Assembly (NCBI RefSeq): GCF_016808095.1
Contig: NC_068971.1
Coordinates: 28,975,631-29,039,630, forward strand
Origin: Vigna angularis
Lineage: Eukaryota > Streptophyta > Magnoliopsida > Fabales > Fabaceae
Direction: 5' to 3'
DNA length: 64,000 nucleotides
Position numbers and translations under genes: made by a program. Positions 44,411 to 58,120 of the stretch are shown here, piece by piece (the stretch's first letter is position 1; the number at the start of each line of letters is the position of its first letter). The notes under the pieces are model-generated. The model was not told where the DNA came from. It was given only the letters and a program-made list of their open reading frames with translations, and did not search any database.

Positions 44411-47400
44411 ATGGGAGTCCACGGTCTCTGGGAACTACTCTCACCCGTCGGTCGCCGCGTCTCCGTGGAAACCCTCGCCGGGAAAACCCTCGCCGTTGGT
44501 ACTCCTCAAACCCTATCACTTTCTTTCTATATCTCTCTTCCCCGCATTAAGTAATTGATCCTTTTTCTTTATTTCCCCTAATTGCAGATGCGAGCATATG
44601 GATGGTGCAGTTTATGAAAGCGATGCGCGACGAGAAGGGGGAAATGGTTCGCAACGCCCATTTGCTGGGATTTTTCCGACGCATTTGCAAGCTTCTATTC
44701 CTCCGCACTAAGCCGGTCTTCGTCTTCGACGGCGGGACCCCCGCCCTCAAGCGCCGCACCGTCATTGCCCGCCGCCGGCAGCGCGAAAACGCTCAAGCTA
44801 AAGTCCGCAAAACTGCGGAGAAAATGCTGCTCAATCATGTACGATCGTTTCGTTGCCAAGTGTGAAACTATGATCACTTTTTTGTCCCTATTTTGGTGAT
44901 TTAATTGGTTGTTCGATTCCGATAGAAGGAAAAAAAAATAGCTCAATTCGCTTTGAAGTAGAAGAGTGTTGGAGGGGTTAGAATCGAGAGCAGCTTATTC
45001 ATTCGATTGTCGGGTATTTCTGTAGTAAGAAAGCGAGTTATAAGTTATAAATGATTTTCCATTCTTTGATGTACCTCGATGAGTGACGAAGAACAAAAAC
45101 TCTTCATCCATTGAGTTCTCATTCTCCTACTTTATTGTCCATGTGATGGTGGTGCAATGTGTTTATTTTTCATCGTCTCTTGCTCACTTGCATGTTGAGT
45201 TTATTGTGGTGTGGTTCAAAGCGTTTTGATTCTGTAATTTTGAGGGACGCTTGTGCTTATTTCTGTTACTTGCAAAGTGAAAAGAATTCAATTGCATTAA
45301 ATCTTAATGTTGGAATGTATAACATTTTTTATTTGATGGACCTTGTATATTTGAGGGTAGCTAATTTAGATTATCATTTTCCACTCTGCTTTCCTATAAT
45401 ACTACCAAACAAAGAATTGTTGTATCATTTATGCCAATGTGTATACAGTTATCGCATATTCGGACGTTAATATGGTCCATTGTATCGAGATTTTGGTTAC
45501 GTATTTCAATCTTAACGTTTGTTTTTCTACTTCGCTTACAGTTAAAGACACTAAGATTGAAGGAACTGGCTGATGATATTAAGAGCCAGAGGATGCAGAA
45601 GAATAGTAATACTAAGGGTCAGAATGTATCTAAAGAAAAGGACTTTGTTGGTAGTGATTCAAGAGGAAGTCACGTGAAAGAGCTAGATGAAATGTAATCT
45701 GAATATGCTGGTGTATATTGTAGATGTCTTCTTCTATCAGAGTTATGTTTATTGTTTTGAACTATTTGTTTAGGTCTGCAGCTAAATTTGCAACTAAGGA
45801 GGACATAAATTCTTCACAGGCAACATTATCCTCAAGTTACAACCAGGAGGAACTTGATGAAATGTAATCAACCTTATTTTTTTTTTTCCTAAATGAAAGG
45901 GACTAAAAGGCTTGAATTATCTTTCACATAATACATAAAATATTATCTTAATGTATTTGATCTTGAATATGACTGATAATTTGTATATATAATATTTGGC
46001 CGAGTTCATTTAGGTTGGCAGCATCTATAGCTGCAGAGGAAAGTGGAAAACATGCAAGAAAAGGAGTGCCGTCTATTATAATTAATCCTTCAGAGGAAGA
46101 ACATGGCGCAGAAGAACAGATTCTACTGGTAAATTTGCAAATGTAGAAGAATGGAATAGTTACAATTAGCCATTACCATGATATGCTTTTTCTATTATCT
46201 TTGTGTATATAATTTTGTTTCTTGATCAAGCCCATGAATTTTCCAATCTTGTAACAATAGAGAGATTGCTGGGGAATGAGGAAATATTTCATCCTTTTTT
46301 TTTCTTTTTGCTGTTACTCTGTATTTTCTTTGTTAATTGCTAGTAAATTTTCTGATTTCTCAGCTCTTGTGGCTGTATCTATATTTTTTTCCTCCTCAGC
46401 CATCAGTAAATGCAGAAGTTGATATAGCTGTATTGGCTGCTTTGCCACAGTCTATGCAACTCGATATTCTTGCACAGGTCAGATTTTAAATATAAAGGAT
46501 ATTACCTTCTGCCATGCATTTGGCCGTTTGTCTTGCTCTTGTTATTGTAAAGAAGCTTTCTGCCACTTCTAACTAACAAATTAATTGGCATGAAATAAAG
46601 GATTAGATAGAATGTTTTCAAGATTATTTTCTCATTTTTCGAATGATATTTGTGTTAAGGCATCATATGAAATATTGGCATGCCAACAACTCATCTACAT
46701 ATGATATATTGTCTTTCATTTAGTTTAGATGTAAAAATAAAATTGTTTATTGATATCAGCTAAAAGGAAAGAAAAAGGAAGGGTTACTAAAGGAAGTTTA
46801 CAATCACGAACAACATGATGTCGATTATCAGGGCAAGGGCAAAGGGATTCTGCTCAGTGAAGCTGGCATGGTTGGTTGTAGCTCCAGACATGACACTATT
46901 GCACCAAGGACTGACAATCAAGACTCAATTGACGAAATGTAGGCTGCATTTAATGTTGTAATTTTGGATTTATAATGTTATTTCTTATTTGTTAGTTTTG
47001 ATGGGTATTAGGTTGGCTGCATCTATTGCTCTGGAGGAAAATGAAAAGTTAGTAAATAATGCATCAACTTCTGTTGGGGCTTCCACTATTGAGGAAGATG
47101 AAGTTGACTATGACGAAGATGAAGAGATGATACTGGTCAGTCTATATTTTGAGACATCTATGACTTTCAGTTAGTTCATTTAGTTTGTGCCTGAGAGTTT
47201 AGGTGACAGCTCTTGGTCATTTTCCATTTTAGTAATCTTAATAGAAAACCACATTGATTCCTGATTGCCCTAGTATCAATCCTTGTGTTAGACTTGAGTT
47301 TGAAAATACAATCTGCATGATCTAATTGAAAGGATTCTAGTATTAATCCATATATGTAGCAAATAATACTAACGCAGGCCTAAGCAGCAACAATGAGTCT

Positions 47401-50400
47401 CATCCTTCAAACACAATTTATTAATTTTACACAATGAATTAGAAATCTATCACATGGCTCTTTTAAGAAATGCACATGTAACCGTCGAACATTACATGAT
47501 ATAACTGTCCTCCAGCTCCTGAACACACTTAACTATGTACTTCTTTCACCTTGCTTCCCCAACTCCGTACCTAAAAGGCATGATTTGATGTGTAATCTAT
47601 GCATAAAAAACAAAAATAAATAGTTTATGTTTGTTTTCCTTTTTTCAGCCAGCTATGCATGGTGAAGTTGATCCACTTGTTCTAGCCTCATTACCTCCAT
47701 CAATGCAGCTGGACCTTCTTGTTCAGGTAGTTGAGTTCTTAAAATTATTGTTTAGCTCAAGTGCCTCTTACATTTTATTCTGTCATCAGTGATGGAATAA
47801 TTGTTCTGCAGATGAGAGAGCGTTTAATTGCAGAGAACAGACACAAGTATCAGAAAGTCAAGAAGGTTTGTGGAAAGAACTCGTATTTAATTTTGATATG
47901 TTGACATGTAAAACTTGTATCTTTTCAATATTGAAATTTTCTTGGATAGTTGTGTATCTATTTAGAGTTGACATGGATAGTTAAAATGTAAAACCTATGC
48001 TTCTTCATGTTCTTTTAAGTTATTTTGTTTGGCACTATACTGATTCTTGATGACATTGATACTGTTATTTTATTTCATTTTGGCATGAGAAATACTTTTC
48101 CTTTGTACTAGTTGTGATTGCACACTGAACTAAATATATCATTTAATTGGCTCCTTCCAGGATCCTGCAAAATTCTCTGAGCTACAAATACAAGCTTACC
48201 TTAAAACTGTTGCTTTCAGACGGGAGATAAATGAAGTGCAGAAAGCTGCAGCTGGAGGAGGAGTAGAGGGTGTACAGACTTCACGGATTGCATCTGAAGC
48301 CAACAGAGAATATATATTTTCATCATCTTTTACTGGTGATAAACAGTGAGTAACCTTATTCTCAATTATTTTTTCCATAGTTGAATAAATTGTTAGTCCT
48401 AATAAATATTAGTCTTAAAAATGGTTGGGTGCTTTTCCTGTGTATTATGATAATCTGTGAAATTTAATTGACAACTTCTTTGGCCTTTGCATTCCTGAAT
48501 ATGGCAGTGAACTTACCTCCACCGGCTTAGAGAAAAATAAAAGTACAAAACAGAAGGCACAAGGAACACATTATTCTCAGAATCTTGCAAATAGCATTTT
48601 GGCTGGAAATGATTTTAATAAATCAAGTGAATTGGTTTGCAATGAACCTGGTGAGCCTGCTGATGAAAATATTCAGACATATATTGATGACAGAGGTCAA
48701 TTTCGTGTAAGTAGATTGAGAGCAATGGGGATGCGTATGACCCGGGATATACAAAGAAATTTGGATTTGATGAAGGAGTTCGAGCAGGAAAGTGCACAGG
48801 TGAACAAGGCTTCAAATATTGGAACAATTAAAAATGGAGAAAATAAGGGTTCATCAGAAAGTTCTGGGATCCAGCCTGTTGGTAAATCACAAGAGGTGAA
48901 TGTTGACTTAGTTGGAGAGAATGTGCAAAATGAACAAATTATGCTAGACCAGAATGCTTCTATCGATATATCTTTTGAATATGGTTGCGAAAATGAGTTT
49001 GCAAATGGTGAGGATGATATATTTTCTAGTTTAGTAGGAGGAAATCCATTGGCGATATTTGGCACTGATGATTCTGCAGCAACAGTGCAACCTTCTCATT
49101 CTGATTGGGAAGAAGGAATAGTTGAAGGTAAGAGTACTGTTTGTCCCAAACAGGATAAGGTGGAATTGAAGTCTTCTGTTGCAGATGACGATAATAATAA
49201 TGAAAGTGAAGTGGAATGGGAGGAAGGAGATTGTGATGGTGCTAACAGCAGCTTACTGTCAGGAAAATATGCATCCCAAGGGCAGTTGGAGGAGGAGTCC
49301 AATTTGCAAGAGGCAATAAGGAGAAGTCTAGAAAGTGCAGGGGATGGAAAACACAAATGTATGTCATTGCTTGATGCGCATTCAAATACTTATGAGAACA
49401 AATTGGATCACGATTTTGAACATGGTGATCATTCTGAACATGGTGATCATTCTGACCCAATGGCTTTAAATGAGAACACTAGGTTCCTGAATAATAAAAA
49501 TAAAATGGAGGGAATCACTTTGTGTAGGGAAGATGGTACTGAAAAAAAGGAATTACTTGAAACTGAAGATAGAGATAAAACGCATGATTTTGTTTCCGTT
49601 AATAATGCACAAACTTTCCATTTTCATGGAAGTCCTTCAAAGCCAGCTTTGACTTTTATTTCAGATAAAGCTGAGACATTGATTGACACAACTTGCAGAT
49701 GGGACAGTCACCCTTGTTCTGAAGATTCAATTTCAGATACAAATATAATGACGAAGGACCAGGTCCCTGTGGTTGAAAAGAAGTTATCTGATGAACATGA
49801 TAATGATAAAGTGTCTTCCTATCATAAGAATACACCCAAGGCTGTTCCAGTTGGCGCAACTGAAGAGGAGAAAAAGAACTATATTAAGGAACCTGAACCA
49901 TTTAGTAATTGTACTGACACTACCAAACCCACTATTCATTTGGGGGAGTCATCCTTGAAAGGAGTAACAGAAGAGCTTATTGAGCCAAACTTGGCTTCAG
50001 AGGGTAATAATGGAATTTTTTTTGACAAAAGGAACAGTAGCCATGGCAGTGATACGGTTAACAGCCCAGGGGATTTTCCTGCTCTAGCAACTCAGGTTCG
50101 CCTGGAGAAAGAAATTCACATTCTTGGTCAAGAATATATTAACCTAGAGAATGAGCAGAGGAAGCTAGAGCGGAATGCAGAGTCAGTAAACAGTGAATTA
50201 TTCACTGAATGTCAGGTGCTAAACTGAGTCTGATCTATAATACATGTGATTTATATTGTGACTAGTTATTAAATTTCATAAAACCTATTACTTGGATTTT
50301 CATTGTTTTTCATCCAATTTAGGAACTAATTTGTTCTAGATTTAGGTTGAGAAGGATATTTTAAAAGTGAGGTTAAAAGAATTTGTATGGATGGTATGTT

Positions 50401-53400
50401 AGAATCACTTTTAGATGTAAGAGCAGATATATTTAAGATCTCTCACCCACAATGAATTCTTTTATTAGAAAAAGTTAAATATTTCCAGTTCTTGATATCA
50501 ATTCTTGCCTCAAAATTCATTTTGAAATTTTGGAAGGCACCCAAACAAGAAATGTACTATTAAAACAGTTTTTGTCCCACGACCAGGATTTCAAGTGCTA
50601 CCCAAACATACAATTAGTTTTCCCCTGTCAAATACTCACATATGCTAAGTTCTTGGAGGTGTGTGTGGTAGTCAAAAAATTAAATGTAGTATGGTATGTA
50701 TTTTTCCTTCTTGTGGTGCGTGATTGAGTATGAAACTTTATCTCGTATTTGATTGTTTATTTCTGCCTTCAAGAATATAGCAGAAATTAATTGGCATTGA
50801 CAGCACAAAGGATGGAACTTGTATGTTTCACAGAATAACAGAGAGAAACGTTACCTGCACACATTGAACTAGAATTTTAACCTAGTTGTTATATGTGAAA
50901 GGTTCTGCTCGAAATTAGGTCTTGAAAGAAGGTATTCATACTCTTAAAATTAGAACACAAATATTTGACACAAATATTTCTTACCTTCGAATACTATTGT
51001 GACTAAAGATGATTATTATGCTTGTATATCTTATTGTGCAATCAAGAAGTAACATATCTGATTACTGCATTAGTAGGTTGCGCAAGGTTAAACCCATCTA
51101 ACATAAATGAACTTTAGAATTTGGGTTTAGTAGTGGTTCAATCCTTTGAAACCGGTTTCTAGTTTAACAGTTGCCCCTGCTTATATATTTTTAATTTTAC
51201 TATATCATTGGATGATGTGGAATCTTTAACACTTCCAGTTGCGTTGAGTATTAGACATTGTACATGTGAATTTTCCTGAACCAAAACATCCATGAATTGT
51301 CCAATAATAGTCTAATAGTACATGACCCAATAAGCCTAATAACAATTTGTGTGTCAATTAGATGAAGTCAGGATCCCCACAATGGATATTTAATATTTTT
51401 TTATTATTAATAGCAAACTTTTTATTTTTATTTCATCATCATCATTATTATTATTATTATTATTATTTGTATTATTATTATTATTATCATTATTATTATT
51501 ATCATTTGTATTACTACTACTACCACCTCACGAACCCATTTGGAAGTTTTTTGGATTAGACTATGGCTTTATATATCGGTTATTATTCACAAATGCCATT
51601 GATCAGTAATGATTTTCCATGGATTTAGTATGTTAATCCCGTATGTTTCTGATGCATCTGACACTCTGTAGGAACTACTGCAAATGTTTGGCTTGCCATA
51701 TATTATTGCTCCAATGGAAGCAGAAGCTCAATGTGCTTATTTGGAACTTGAGAAACTAGTTGATGGTGTTGTAACTGATGACTCTGATGTCCTTCTATTT
51801 GGGGCACGCAGTGTCTACAAAAATATATTTGATGACCGAAAATATGTAGAGACATACTTCATGGAGGTCTAGACTTGCTAAATACTGTAGCTTAAATAAA
51901 TTTCAGTTGTAATAACATTTTGTTTTCATGCCTTTCTTTATGATTGGTTCAGGACATTGAAAAGGAGCTTGGACTGACTAGAGAAAAATTAATACGCATG
52001 GCTCTACTTCTTGGGAGTGATTATACCGAAGGTGTAAGGTGTGAACATTCTTACCTTTGTCCTACTCTTTATAATAAAATATTTAGTAGATGTCCTTGTA
52101 AATTTATGTATATATACATACACACATATATATTCTGCATCGATGAACTTGACTAGATAATTTTGGTGTTGCTGCATGTATGTAGTGGGATTGGCATCGT
52201 TAATGCTATTGAGGTTTTGAATGCATTCCCTGAGGAAGATGGCCTCCTGAAATTCCGGAAATGGGTTGAGTCACCAGATCCCACCATCCTTGGAAGGTTG
52301 GATGCAAAAAGTGGATCAAATTCCAGAAAGAAAGGATCAAAAGTTGAAGAAAAGATAAATTCCTTAAATTGTGATGCTAAAGAGTCTCCATCAGAGCAGA
52401 ACCTCCCCCATGCGCTGGAGCAAAATAAGTTGCCAGATTACATTCAAGAAACAAAGCAAACTTTCTTCAATAAGCATGTAATTGATTTTCAGCCTTTGGT
52501 GTTCTGCGTTAAAATAATGAAGTATAGGTTTTCGTTTATTAGATCATCTTTGTTTGTGACTTTCTTTTTCTCTTTTAATAGAGAAATGTTAGCAAGAATT
52601 GGCACATCCCTTCTTCTTTTCCAAGTGAAACAGTTATTTCTGCTTATTGTTCTCCACATGTTGATAAATCAACCGAGCCTTTCACATGGGGGAAGCCAGA
52701 TCACCTTGTTCTTCGGAAGTGAGTTTATATGTTAATGTACTTGTTTCCATAACTTTTATGTTAAATCAATGGGCCAGCCTCTCATTTCTCTTCATCTATT
52801 CATCTATTGGTGCTTCTATTCCTCAACTGCTTACTTTTCTATTGGGAAAATCCACTTTGCCTGATTACCAAGCCCTTTAGGGGGTTGGGATTAGTTGAGA
52901 GTTTAAGGTATTTTGGTGCTTATTTGGACAGTTACTTTGTACATGAATTGGATTTGATTCTTTTGATGGGTTTGAATGTTGAAACTTTGTGCCATGTGTG
53001 AGCAGTATGGCTTGATAAACTTTAAGTTTTCCCTGATATTGGTCCATGCTTTTCTTTGAAAACTATCTTTGATTCTTCAAATGGGTTGATACTTTTTGTA
53101 CGTGAGCACTATGGCTTGATAAACTTGCAGGCTTTTGGTCCATGCTTTTCTTCTGAAGTTATAAATCTAAAAATATTTATTGTATATATTGACCTTTGAG
53201 ACACTATTGATCTCACTTTTGGAATTTACTTAATCTTTTTCTATCAAACCCGTATGTAATATGTTTGTATATTCTTGGAAATTTTAAGTTACTTCCTGTC
53301 CACAGATTGTGCTGGGAGAAATTTGGCTGGATTGGCCAGAAAGCAGACGAATTGCTATTACCTGTGTTAAAGGAGTATAATAAACGTGAGGTTAGAAACT

Positions 53401-55546
53401 TTGTTTTAATAATCTCCTCCCTGTTTTTACTGACATTTTTATTGTACTAAAAAATTACTGTGATCACTAAATAAGCAAGATTTCCAATTGTTGATTGTCT
53501 AGTGTCTTCTCAAATCTTCATATTATTATGAAAACGTTAATCTTTTAATGCAGACTCAATTGCGGTTGGAAGCATTTTACAGTTTTAATGAGAGATTTGC
53601 GAAAATCCGTAGCAAAAGAATTAAGAAGGCAGTAAAAGGAATAACTGGTAAGCTGCCTTCAGATATGATAGATGATTCTGCAGAGGTGTTGTCCAAGAGT
53701 AGGAAGATTGGGAGAGAACCCGAGGATAGCACATTAGAGATTTCAGGGGGAACAGACAAACGTCTTGAACGTCAAAGGAAATCAAAAATAAAACAGTCAA
53801 CGAAAAGAAAGAATGATACTGTTGCCAAGGAACAGTCAAAGAAAAAGAAAGACAATGATGATCCGTCTTCAGCACCTGGTACATCAGAGATGGAGAATTT
53901 ACAGCCAAGTATGCAGACAGAAGAACAGTGTGATGGTAAGGCATTAATTCAGAATACAAGTGGCCGAGGAAGACATAGAGGTATGGGAATAAAAAGAGGA
54001 AGGGACAATGAGAATCTCAGTTCATCTGCTAGCAGTGACATTGATGATCAGGGATCAAGAGTGCATGTGGATAAGTTTTCAGAACACGTGAGAAAGGTAA
54101 ACCTCCATCTTGAGTTTTCTGATTTATGAAATGAAAGATGTATAAGCTCTATTTTGATAAATTTATCCAGTACATGTAGGAGAAAAAAAACACTGTACTA
54201 CTACTATTACTGAGTCTCTCCATAGCCTATATTCAACTTATGTGCCTTAGCTTTTGGAGAAGTTAAATGAAAATGGCTTCTATAAAAGTTAAGCTTGCAA
54301 GTTGATTTTAGCTTATGTGAGAAGCTCAATTTGTTTTACATTATTTTCTTCTCTTACAAGTACTTGTCGAAAAGTATATTCAAATAGGACAGTTATACGG
54401 TAATCAACTTGTTTCTTTATTGACAACCTTCCTTTATTCTCTTAATCACTAATAATAAAGTAATAAACAGACAGCTGCCCTTTAGTCCTTGCAGTCATCT
54501 CAACTCTATGAAGTTCTATGTGTAAAAGAATAGATCCACACTTGTGTTCAGTGCTAAGTGAAATGGTAATAAACAAAAAGTAACCCGCCATTCTGATAAA
54601 CTGGATTTAAACCTGCTGTTACTTGTCAGTTGTCAGTATGAAATCTTGATTTGGTTACTTAAATTAGTGTTTCGTTGAAGAGAACGGGAATGAGAAATTT
54701 CTCAAGTAAAACAGAATCATTATCTTAACACTGTCAAAAAATCAGAGTGAATGAGACAAATTCTATAGTGTGTTGAAAACATTTGAAGATGATTGAATGT
54801 GATCTCATTCGGAAAAAAAACAGTATGAAAATGAATAAGAATGTTTCACTAATAATTTGTGTACTTTGCAGTCATTGCGATCTCGGAAACCTGTCAACTA
54901 TTCTTTCGAAGATCCTGAAGATGAAGATGCCGATGATGCCTTTGATCGTAGTAATCGGACTGGTCCAATTGAAGAAAAATTATCTCAGATTCATGGTGCA
55001 TCTGAAGATGGTCCAACAGATTTCAGTGCAATGAATTTTCCTTTAAGGGAGAACTCACCAACCGACCCTTTCAAGTCAGAAGGTCCGTTTTGCGTGCATG
55101 CAGGTGAAATTAATCATCCTAGTACTGGCAATCATGATTCTTCTACTGGAAATCATGACTCTTCTGATGACTACCTTAAAATGGGAGGTGGATTCTGTTT
55201 AGATGATGGTGAGACAGACAAGCTGGACACAATTGACGATGTCAATACTGCCACAGTGGATTCTACTCAAGACTTTTCACACTTTTCTGATTGTTTGGAT
55301 GAAACTAACCGTGATAAAAACAGTTCAGATATATTATTTTCTGGCACTGAAAAGCCTGAAAATGGGTCAGAAGGTGGAGTAGACTTTTATGACTTTGGTA
55401 TAAAGCGAAATGACCTTGTAAATACTAGTAGTTATGATCATTCTGACGTAGGGATCTTGAAACCAGAGAATGTTCATAACAATAGTGGAGCCTCCGCTGG
55501 AGTTTTCAGTGCTATGCCTTTTTTGAGGAAAAGAAGGAAAAAGTGA
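44411..55546 (+). CDS. UVH3: XPG/ERCC5/RAD2-type repair endonuclease (UVH3 orthologue)
   Basis: Nineteen coding exons join in phase: 44411-44498, 44588-44838, 45542-45693, 45774-45863, 46014-46128, 46400-46477, 46760-46938, 47012-47135, 47649-47726, 47812-47865, 48161-48345, 48508-50215, 51672-51866, 51953-52038, 52186-52477, 52582-52718, 53306-53390, 53554-54096, 54872-55546 (1704 residues). It is the structure-specific nuclease making the 3' cut in nucleotide excision repair, in the nucleus. N nuclease domain: [20 protein letters not shown], with D30 and D77. I domain: E1050/E1052 ([11 protein letters not shown]), D1071/D1073 (VTDDSD) and D1122 ([12 protein letters not shown]). All are spaced exactly as in human XPG. 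The long spacer holds a UIM-like [10 protein letters not shown] (about residue 730). A PIP-box-like QLRLEAFY (1301-1308) follows the nuclease core, and RKRRKK ends the protein. The large exon 12 encodes the acidic spacer. Intact, and likely the working copy. Confidence 0.96.
46014..47726 (+). repeat. Internal exon-pair duplication in the XPG gene (exons 5-6 and 8-9)
   Basis: Exons 5-6 encode LAASIAAEE…[14 protein letters not shown]…[16 protein letters not shown]. Exons 8-9 encode LAASIALEE…[13 protein letters not shown]…[16 protein letters not shown]. Exons 6 and 9 are both 78 bp, and exons 5 and 8 start in the same phase after the same GAAAT/GT…AG/GTTGGC junction. This is a duplicated spacer module within the gene. 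Exon 4 ends with the same DEM junction and may be a third, shorter derivative. Confidence 0.8.
50216..51671 (+). other. Long intron 12 of XPG
   Basis: A 1456-bp GT-AG intron between the spacer exon and the I-domain exon. It holds a (TTA)n/(TCA)n-type microsatellite at about 51433-51532. Small frames inside have no known domain. Confidence 0.8.
51433..51532. repeat. (TTA)n-rich microsatellite in XPG intron 12
   Basis: About 100 bp of TCA, TTA and TTG triplets with interruptions (…ATCATTATTATTATT…). Confidence 0.9.
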
Positions 55547-56059
55547 AACTTCTCTAACTTAGAGTGAGGCTTGAGCACATATTGGTCAACCCTCCAAATT
55601 GTTGACTTTTTAGTTATTTATTTTCTTGTTATTTAATTGTTACGAGAAGGGATTCTTGGAAGCTTTGGCTTTACACTCATGGTGACTCTTATGAGGTATA
55701 TATTTTGCATATTCATTAACTTAATATCGAAGAGAATGTAAATTGTCAAGTGACTATCAAATTTTGATTGTCAAGTGGCTACATTAAATCCTAAGACGTA
55801 TAGCTGTTAGTAATGTATCTGTTTTGGATGACCACCAATCCTACCATAAGTGCGTTTGGAATTCATTGTAGTTTTTAATTCGATAGAAGTTGGTTTTCGT
55901 CATCAGCATACTTATAAAAGGTCATTGCTTTCCTGCACATGTTTTCTTTCGTCATCTCCATAATCTTTAAAATACCAATTATATTTTTTGTTTTTCATTT
56001 TACAATTTAAGTTTTGAATGGTATAATCTGTTAGTCTTTCTATTTATGTAATTCAAAAC

Positions 56060-56118
<59 letters not shown>

Positions 56119-58120
56119 TTTTGTAACGTAAATATAAAATTTACAAATCAAATTATACAAATTGGAATATAAAATCTACAAATTATATAATTCATATAAA
56201 ATTTATATTCTGAATTGTAAAATTAATTTTACATCCCGGTAGGATGATCTTACAGTGCAGTGTGCCAATCCAACAAGAAAGCATGTGCATGCTCTAGTTT
56301 TCCAACAAATAAAACTCAAGCATGACGCAAACCTTATTCAAAGATCCTAAGTTTGTTGGTTATACTCGTGGGAAGCTACATGAGTTGGTAATAAAATCGT
56401 TTAATCTTACCATTGATTTTTATTTATGGTTATTTTTCTTAAATAGCTCATTCAGTTATTTTTTATTTCAATTGAATTTTAATTTTGAAAAAAATGATAC
56501 AATTGAACCTTTGCTGCTGTTAAATTGGCTGAAGACTTAGGATATTTTACGTGAGGTAGTGATGTGAATTTTGATATTTTAAACAAAAAAATTAGTAAAA
56601 TATAATTAAAATCAAATTTGGAATTTCTTTTAAGGAATTTACATTTGGCGAAATTAAGGTTTATGTGTTTTATCATTCAAATTGGGATTGATTAAGTGAA
56701 ATTGAGGATTGTGATGGTTGTTGGTGCGAGAGACCTGTAGTGGATGAAGAGATGTTGGTTTCTGATTTTCTGCAGAAGGTTTCCATGGCAACGTGATTTG
56801 AAAATTCAAATGACTTCCACTATTTGACTTCTACATTTTGGAGTTGTTGTTTTGTGAGAGAAGATTGAGGATGAGACTCTTGAACTGTTGGTTAATTTGT
56901 GGTTAAAGGAACCTAGATCTATTTTTGCAGGTGCGAAGGTGTTAGATGGTAGTGAACTCACATTTTTCTCTGAGGAAGACAATGGAGGCAGAGTGGTTCT
57001 GGTCGTGGTTGTTAGTTTAGGTGTTGGTTTGGTTTGCCATTCACAATGTTTTCGTGAATGTAGTGGCTTATGACTGTTTAGGTGACTCTCATCATTTATG
57101 GAGGAAGAAAAAACTTTTTGGTTCTAGAGGAAAGAAAAAGCTTTTTAATTTTTTGTTTTAAAAATAACAAAATTAGTGAAATCTAATAAAAGCCAAGTGT
57201 GTTACCGCTATAAATGAGGTTTTAGATACCTGAATCAATGCAAGACAACCAATGAAATTGAAAGAAAACCATATTCGTGAAGTCATCAGAGAAAACATAT
57301 ATTCGTATAAGCTTTCATAATTCAACATGTGTGATTCATGCAGATAATAATTGTTTGATATCTTAAACAGAAATCTTTAAAGTTTTCACAAAAATGTTCA
57401 ATGGTTTTGGCAAACTTTGTAAAAGATTTAATAGACCAATTAATCAATTATGTTTTATAATAATTAATTATCATAAGTAGATAATTAATTATAATTAGCA
57501 ATAATGATTTACTCACCATGACTTCTTTCAAAAGATTACTTTCTCCTATAATCACTTTTTTTGGTAATTCATTATTTGCAAATACATATTATTGATCAGG
57601 ATCTCCACAATTTTGTTCAGTTCTAAAAATCATTAAGAGTGTCTTGCACTATATGAGGTTGTGACCACGTTACAGATGAAACATAAAGGCTTGAGGTTAA
57701 GATATAATTTTCTATTAAGATTTTTGTATTTTTCTTTTATTAGGTCTCATAATTGTTTTTTTTTATAGTTCTTGTAATTAAAGATTTTTTAGTTATGATA
57801 CACGGATCCATGTGTCCTATATTTATTTTAAAAATGATAGGATATGATAGGTGATATATGTATATAGAAAAGCATACAATAATTCTAAAAAACATAATAA
57901 ATATATGATTATTATTGTAGGGATCCAATTAAAATCATATATATTAAGTTGTTAACATCAAAAATTATAAATTATTGTTATTATAAAAATACTACTTCTT
58001 TATAGATATATAAATATTAGTAAAACATCTTAAAGTATCTTTAAATTTTTCATTAGAATTTTTGGTTTTTATATTTGAATTTTCAGTTCAAAGTAGCAAA
58101 TATTCTTAACTTCACAATTT
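55547..58120. other. Downstream of XPG: 3' region and AT-rich DNA
   Basis: The first 200-300 bp should be the XPG 3' untranslated region. A long (AT)n run lies at about 56062-56115. Frames at 56322-56540 and 56888-57073 have no recognised domain, and I do not call them genes. Confidence 0.45.
56062..56115. repeat. (AT)n microsatellite, about 26 units
   Basis: The longest simple repeat in the window, and a likely polymorphic site. Confidence 0.95.

Noticed and set aside
49096..49356. Ser/Leu-rich minus-strand frame inside XPG exon 12
   Set aside because: Antisense shadow of the acidic spacer exon.
56322..56540. 72-codon frame starting MTQTLFKDPKFVGYTRGKLH
   Set aside because: Only the first 20 or so residues look protein-like; no homology is recognised and no splice partner is visible.
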